DNA of 64,000 bases from contig NZ_CP072467.1 of the NCBI RefSeq assembly GCF_018437505.1, forward strand, positions 2,914,001-2,978,000. Reading direction: 5' to 3'. The stretch comes from Spiractinospora alimapuensis (GTDB lineage Bacteria; Actinomycetota; Actinomycetes; Streptosporangiales; Streptosporangiaceae). A program made the translations under genes and the position numbers. Under the pieces are notes generated by a model, which did not search any database, was not told the DNA's origin, and was given only the letters and a program-made list of their open reading frames with translations. Below, one piece after another: positions 60,776 to 64,000 of the stretch. Position 1 is the first letter of the stretch. Every line of letters begins with the position of its first letter.

Positions 60776-61572
60776 GCGGCACACCTGAGGGCACACCACG
60801 GAGGCTGCTGCTGGTCCTCGTGCCGATCCTGGTGGCGGTCGCCCTGTGGTGGCTACTGACCTCCGTCATCGCGTCAGGCCACGTGGTGCTGTCCGGCTTC
60901 GCCCCACAGCACGCGTTCCCCGCCCTATGGGAGTTCGCCCTCCACGGAACCCTCTTCTCCGACACCCAGGCGAGCCTGTGGCGTCTCCTGCTCGGGCTCG
61001 GCATCGCCACCGCGGTGGGTGTGCCGCTGGGGCTGACCGTGGGGTTGATTCCAGCGGCCGAGCGGGCCACCCAGCCTCTCTTCCACTTCCTGCGGATGAT
61101 CTCCCCGTTGTCGTGGGCGCCGGTGGCGATCGCGGTATTCGGCATCGGACACCAGCCGGTCTACTTCCTGGTGGCGGTCGCCGCCGTGTGGCCGATCGTC
61201 CTGAGCACGGCCGCGGGCGTCCGGGCGATCGACCCCGGGTTCCTCCAGGTGGCCCGCTCCCTGGGTGCCACCTCCACCGAAGTGCTGCGCACCGTCATCC
61301 TGCCGGCCGTGCGCACCCCCATCCTGACCGGCCTACGCCTGGCGCTGGGTACCGCGTGGATCGTCATCGTCCCAGCCGAGATGCTCGGCGTGGACTCCGG
61401 CCTCGGCTACGCCATCCTCAACGCGCGCGACCAGCTCGCCTTCGACGAACTCATGGCCGTCATCCTGTGGATCGGCCTCCTCGGCTACCTCATGGACGCC
61501 CTCTTCCGCGCCCTGCTCACCCGCTCAGTCCCGGCCGCCCAGCGCGAGTCCGCGCCGCAACCGGTGGGGTGA
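60772..61572 (+). CDS. ABC transporter permease (SsuC-type)
   Basis: A 266-residue permease with six hydrophobic segments and the EAA-like loop ARSLGATSTEVLRTVILPA. ATG at 60772 overlaps the binding-protein stop (ATGA). It completes the operon DUF4242-flavoprotein-ATPase-binding protein-permease. Confidence 0.92.
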   Translation: MSGTPEGTPRRLLLVLVPILVAVALWWLLTSVIASGHVVLSGFAPQHAFPALWEFALHGTLFSDTQASLWRLLLGLGIATAVGVPLGLTVGLIPAAERATQPLFHFLRMISPLSWAPVAIAVFGIGHQPVYFLVAVAAVWPIVLSTAAGVRAIDPGFLQVARSLGATSTEVLRTVILPAVRTPILTGLRLALGTAWIVIVPAEMLGVDSGLGYAILNARDQLAFDELMAVILWIGLLGYLMDALFRALLTRSVPAAQRESAPQPVG

Positions 61573-61697
61573 GGCGGACTGGGACGGACAGCCTCGTCCA
61601 CTCCGGAACTTCGCCTTCGAACGTCACCGCGAGACGGCCCTACTTCGGGGGAGAGCCGACTGCCCCGGTTACCGCGCACGTCGCCGTCGGCCTCGAA

Positions 61698-62309
61698 TCA
61701 CTGAGGGACGGTCGGAGCGGGCAACGGTGCGATCTCACGGTGGAAGAACTCCAGGACGGGCTCGGCCTCCGCGAACAGCGACGCCATCGCGACGCGCACC
61801 GCGGTGATCCCGTCAGGGTCGTCGATGTGCCGTGCCTCCATCGGTGTTCCGTCGGATTCCTGTACCACGTGGTACAGGACATGCTCACCGAGGAGCACCA
61901 AATCTGGGAGGGGTCCGAAACGCTCACGGTCCGCGACGCGGCCCGCTTCCAGGACCCGCAGCGGAAAACCTTCCTCCGCCAGGATTCGGAAGTACTGCAT
62001 CTCCCACTGGACATAGGGCGTGACCGGCTTCTCGACGATGCGCAGCCGACGGATCTCGACACCCCGTTCGCGCAGTGAACTAGCTTCGGCGCGGGCCCCG
62101 ACGCGTTCCTGTTCGTTCAGGACGAGCGAGCGCTCCCAGTCGCCGGCGACGAACGCCTCCCAACTCGGGTCGCCGTGCTCCTGGTACGTCTGGCCACGTT
62201 CCAGCTTCCACAGCACACCCGTGAGCTGGGCGAATTCGGCGGCGAAGTCCTCGTGGTAGGCGGAACGGTCGAGCCGTTTACCCACCATCTCGGGGATTCG
62301 CTCAAGCAT
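61698..62309 (-). CDS. DUF6879-family protein
   Basis: A 203-residue protein. LWKLERGQTYQE, SWEAFVAGDWERSLVL and YVQWEMQYFRILAEEGFPLRVL follow the DUF6879 pattern, common in actinobacteria beside small cysteine-rich or DUF397 proteins and XRE regulators. The function is unknown. It starts eight bases inside the preceding small gene, so the pair is coupled. Confidence 0.8.
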   Translation of the reverse strand: MLERIPEMVGKRLDRSAYHEDFAAEFAQLTGVLWKLERGQTYQEHGDPSWEAFVAGDWERSLVLNEQERVGARAEASSLRERGVEIRRLRIVEKPVTPYVQWEMQYFRILAEEGFPLRVLEAGRVADRERFGPLPDLVLLGEHVLYHVVQESDGTPMEARHIDDPDGITAVRVAMASLFAEAEPVLEFFHREIAPLPAPTVPQ

Positions 62310-62568
62310 CGCGAATGTCCGGCTTGGCCGCGCTCAGCATGTTGCCCGGAATGACGACAAGCCGTTCATCCTCGCCGATCCGTGCGTCATCTGGCAGGCG
62401 CTCCCGGAGATCGTTGGTGAGATCGCGCCCGATGACGGCGATGTCCCCAGTTCGGCCGCAGTCTTTCCCAACCATCGGACAAGCCGGGCATTGGCGTCCG
62501 CTTCCCAGGCACACACCACGGGAGCCTCCACGTCCACTCACTGACGGAACACACCAGCGTTTCACCAT
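62302..62568 (-). CDS. Small cysteine-rich protein upstream of DUF6879 (about 88 aa)
   Basis: A short protein with CPACPMVGKDCG in its N-terminal half, then TGDIAVIGRDLTNDLRERLPDD and ERLVVIPGNMLSAA. Small proteins of this general shape usually precede DUF6879 genes. The cysteines could hold zinc. Start uncertain: ATG at 62568 or GTG at 62541. The first 20 residues fit poorly, so a shorter form is likely. Confidence 0.6.
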   Translation of the reverse strand: MVKRWCVPSVSGRGGSRGVCLGSGRQCPACPMVGKDCGRTGDIAVIGRDLTNDLRERLPDDARIGEDERLVVIPGNMLSAAKPDIRDA

Positions 62569-62605
62569 CCGTCTGGAGCGACAAGCGAACGGCCGATAGC
62601 CCTTT

Positions 62606-62986
62606 GTGTCTCTTCGGTTAGCGAGACAGCAGGCACGGGAGCGAGAGTCAGGACGGGTCTACAGCGCATCGCCTTGGCGGCGAGCCGCCGCTTTCCTCCT
62701 CCGGATGGCGCTAGAGGAAGGGCTGCGTCGCTACTGGAACCGGGTTTGTCCGGACCTCAACCGATGTGCACCGCACGTTCGCTCCCTCTGCCTGGAGTTC
62801 TACGGCGGAGCGGGACTCGCCGGACGGTGGTCCTCATGCTGGATTTCCTTGAGCCGTGCCTGCCATTATCACGGCTACGCCCTCACTCCCAGCGCGGTCG
62901 AGATGCATAACCGTCACGACGAAGTCGCCGAGATCCTTCGCGAGTTCTCCCGCGCGGTTGGGGTGGCCCCGTCAGCCACGAAGTAG
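62606..62986 (+). CDS. Hypothetical protein with HEPN-like RX4H motif
   Basis: A protein of up to 126 residues, helical. FLLRMALEEGLRRYWNRVCPDLN and LSRACHYHGYALTPSAVEMHNRHDEVAEILREF resemble small actinobacterial helical proteins; the RACHYH stretch fits the RX4H motif of HEPN RNases. That is suggestive only. Start uncertain: GTG at 62606 or ATG at 62705, neither with a clear ribosome site. Divergent from the DUF6879 pair. Confidence 0.45.
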   Translation: MSLRLARQQARERESGRVYSASPWRRAAAFLLRMALEEGLRRYWNRVCPDLNRCAPHVRSLCLEFYGGAGLAGRWSSCWISLSRACHYHGYALTPSAVEMHNRHDEVAEILREFSRAVGVAPSATK

Positions 62987-63220
62987 AGGTAGCCACGACA
63001 GCGCTGGCCACCGCTGGGCGGATGCGGGAGTAGCGGCCACCCGCACGAGGGAGCAGGCGTCGACGGACATGTCGGCGCCCCTTCTATCGACTAGCGTCTC
63101 TCGCTGTCCAGTGTCGGCCTCGGTAGGGGCCTTCCTCGGGGGTGGCCCACGCGGACAATGGGAGGCCGACGGTTGTTCCCGCGGTCCGGTCAGCCCGACC
63201 CACTCGTGAGCTGACTCGCC

Positions 63221-63949
63221 GTGGAACTCAATCGCCTTGCTCCCCGTCCACGAGAGGCCCGTGCCGACATGCGATCCGAGAAGCCAATCGTCATCGAGTT
63301 GCGCGGCGTCACTGCCCCCCTTACCCACTTCGTGAGCGTCGGGCTCCTCCTGTACGTCCTGCTCGCGGCTACGGGAGCCTCGGCGGTGTTCTTCTTGGAG
63401 AAGCTCGGGGTGATCATGGACGACGTCGGCGCCGGTTGGACGGATCTCCGCACGTGGGGCCTGGGGCTGGCCACTGTCGTCCTCATTCCATTCTCCGTCG
63501 CCATGGTGCGCCTGGCGGTGGTGCGAGCTCCCCGGCAGTTGGCGCGTCGTGAGTGCGTGATCTCCAGCGAGGGGATCGAACTGATCCGACACCGCAAGCG
63601 GTGGTCCCCCGAGATGCGCCTCAATCTGCCGTGGAGCGACATACATGCGATCACCACGAACATCGAGTTCCTGAGTCGCCGGCACGCCCGCCGAACGCAC
63701 CGGCATCGAACGATGCTCATCGCCCTGCGCAAGGAGATACCGAGGAACGGAGAGTTCCAGGTCATCCCCAAGGGTGGGCCCATCCCCCGAGCCCACAGGT
63801 CCCACTGCCGGGTTTTGGTCAGGGGCATCAACCTCGGCCTTCGGGGTGCGAAGAACCGGGACATGCTGGCGATAGCCGAGGCCATCGAACGCATACGTCC
63901 GGGGCTGTTCCAGCGCGGCGTCAACAAGAGGGAGTGGTTCCCCCAATAG
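63221..63949 (+). CDS. Membrane protein with two spans and a PH-like C-terminus
   Basis: A 242-residue protein. Two hydrophobic spans (about 38-60 and 77-97) are followed by a basic cytoplasmic domain with CVISSEGIELIRHRKRWSPEM and LPWSDIHAITTN, a pattern seen in small bacterial PH-like membrane proteins. The function is unknown. GTG start at 63221; an ATG at 63269 is possible. Confidence 0.6.
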   Translation: MELNRLAPRPREARADMRSEKPIVIELRGVTAPLTHFVSVGLLLYVLLAATGASAVFFLEKLGVIMDDVGAGWTDLRTWGLGLATVVLIPFSVAMVRLAVVRAPRQLARRECVISSEGIELIRHRKRWSPEMRLNLPWSDIHAITTNIEFLSRRHARRTHRHRTMLIALRKEIPRNGEFQVIPKGGPIPRAHRSHCRVLVRGINLGLRGAKNRDMLAIAEAIERIRPGLFQRGVNKREWFPQ

Positions 63950-64000
63950 CCCCCCTCACGGCGAGGTTCTTCTATCTCGCTCCGGTGCTGAGTGGGTGGT

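Noticed and set aside
62302-62584. Frameshifted gene upstream of DUF6879
   Set aside because: I first read it as three joined frames, but a single frame gives the expected cysteine-rich small protein, so no shift is needed.
1-64000. CRISPR array, tRNA/rRNA genes, integrase or complete insertion sequence
   Set aside because: No regularly spaced short repeats, cloverleaf sequence, rRNA stretch or transposase/integrase motif was seen by eye. A tRNA scan could still find one.

Overview
The window comes from a high-GC actinobacterium, most likely of the Nocardiopsis/Streptomonospora kind (inferred from family content and style, not searched). The signs are roughly 70% G+C, many GTG starts, stop/start overlaps of the ATGA or GTGA type, a CUT1 sugar ABC system without its own ATPase, a DUF222-HNH protein, DUF6879 and TetR/WYL/DeoR regulators. 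I see no rRNA, tRNA, CRISPR array, complete insertion sequence or prophage. It reads as ordinary chromosome carrying many small metabolic and transport cassettes.

Layout. 0-2.2 kb: start of an ABC ATPase, a tandem repeat with a strong hairpin, and an ECF sigma/anti-sigma pair. 2.2-7.2 kb: a DUF234-type ATPase with a repeat-rich promoter, a doubly frameshifted sugar porter, and a coupled AhpD-like protein/Fsr-like MFS pair. 7.8-14.6 kb: a tripartite tricarboxylate transporter (TctC-TctB-TctA-TctC, two binding proteins for one membrane pair) divergent from a CitA/CitB-type two-component system. 14.6-17.3 kb: MetX-like hydrolase and DUF222-HNH protein. 17.3-24.8 kb: galactose island (DeoR, galT, galE, galK divergent from a CUT1 binding protein and two permeases). 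24.7-25.8 kb: two head-to-head gene remnants (DUF2306 and TetR), both without 5' ends. 26-32.7 kb: solitary HsdR_N-type nuclease, VOC, DCC, SDR/TetR, TmrB-like ATPase, polyol dehydrogenase and a Uma2 pair. 32.7-37.8 kb: WYL regulator, SDR, beta-helix membrane protein and a duplicated lipoprotein. 38.2-47 kb: fused dihydroxyacetone kinase, GntP permease, serine-glyoxylate-type aminotransferase and a giant FAD/Fe-S dehydrogenase, which together suggest hydroxy-acid and glyoxylate metabolism. 47-52 kb: quinone-reductase-like protein, acyl-CoA synthetase, K+ channel, VapBC, MscS. 52.3-54.8 kb: HAD, EamA exporter and TetR, with two copies of one operator. 54.8-61.6 kb: aldo/keto reductase, NTF2-like, VOC and ArsR, divergent from a DUF4242/flavoenzyme/SsuBAC operon. 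61.7-64 kb: DUF6879 pair, a possible HEPN-like small protein and a membrane protein.

The best candidates for something undescribed are the ArsR-controlled DUF4242-flavoenzyme-ABC cluster with two matching palindromes at its promoter, the lipoprotein with a collapsed OmpA-like tail between two repeats, and the Tct operon with two binding proteins. All coordinates and motifs were read by eye. Family names rest on recognised motifs, not on searches.
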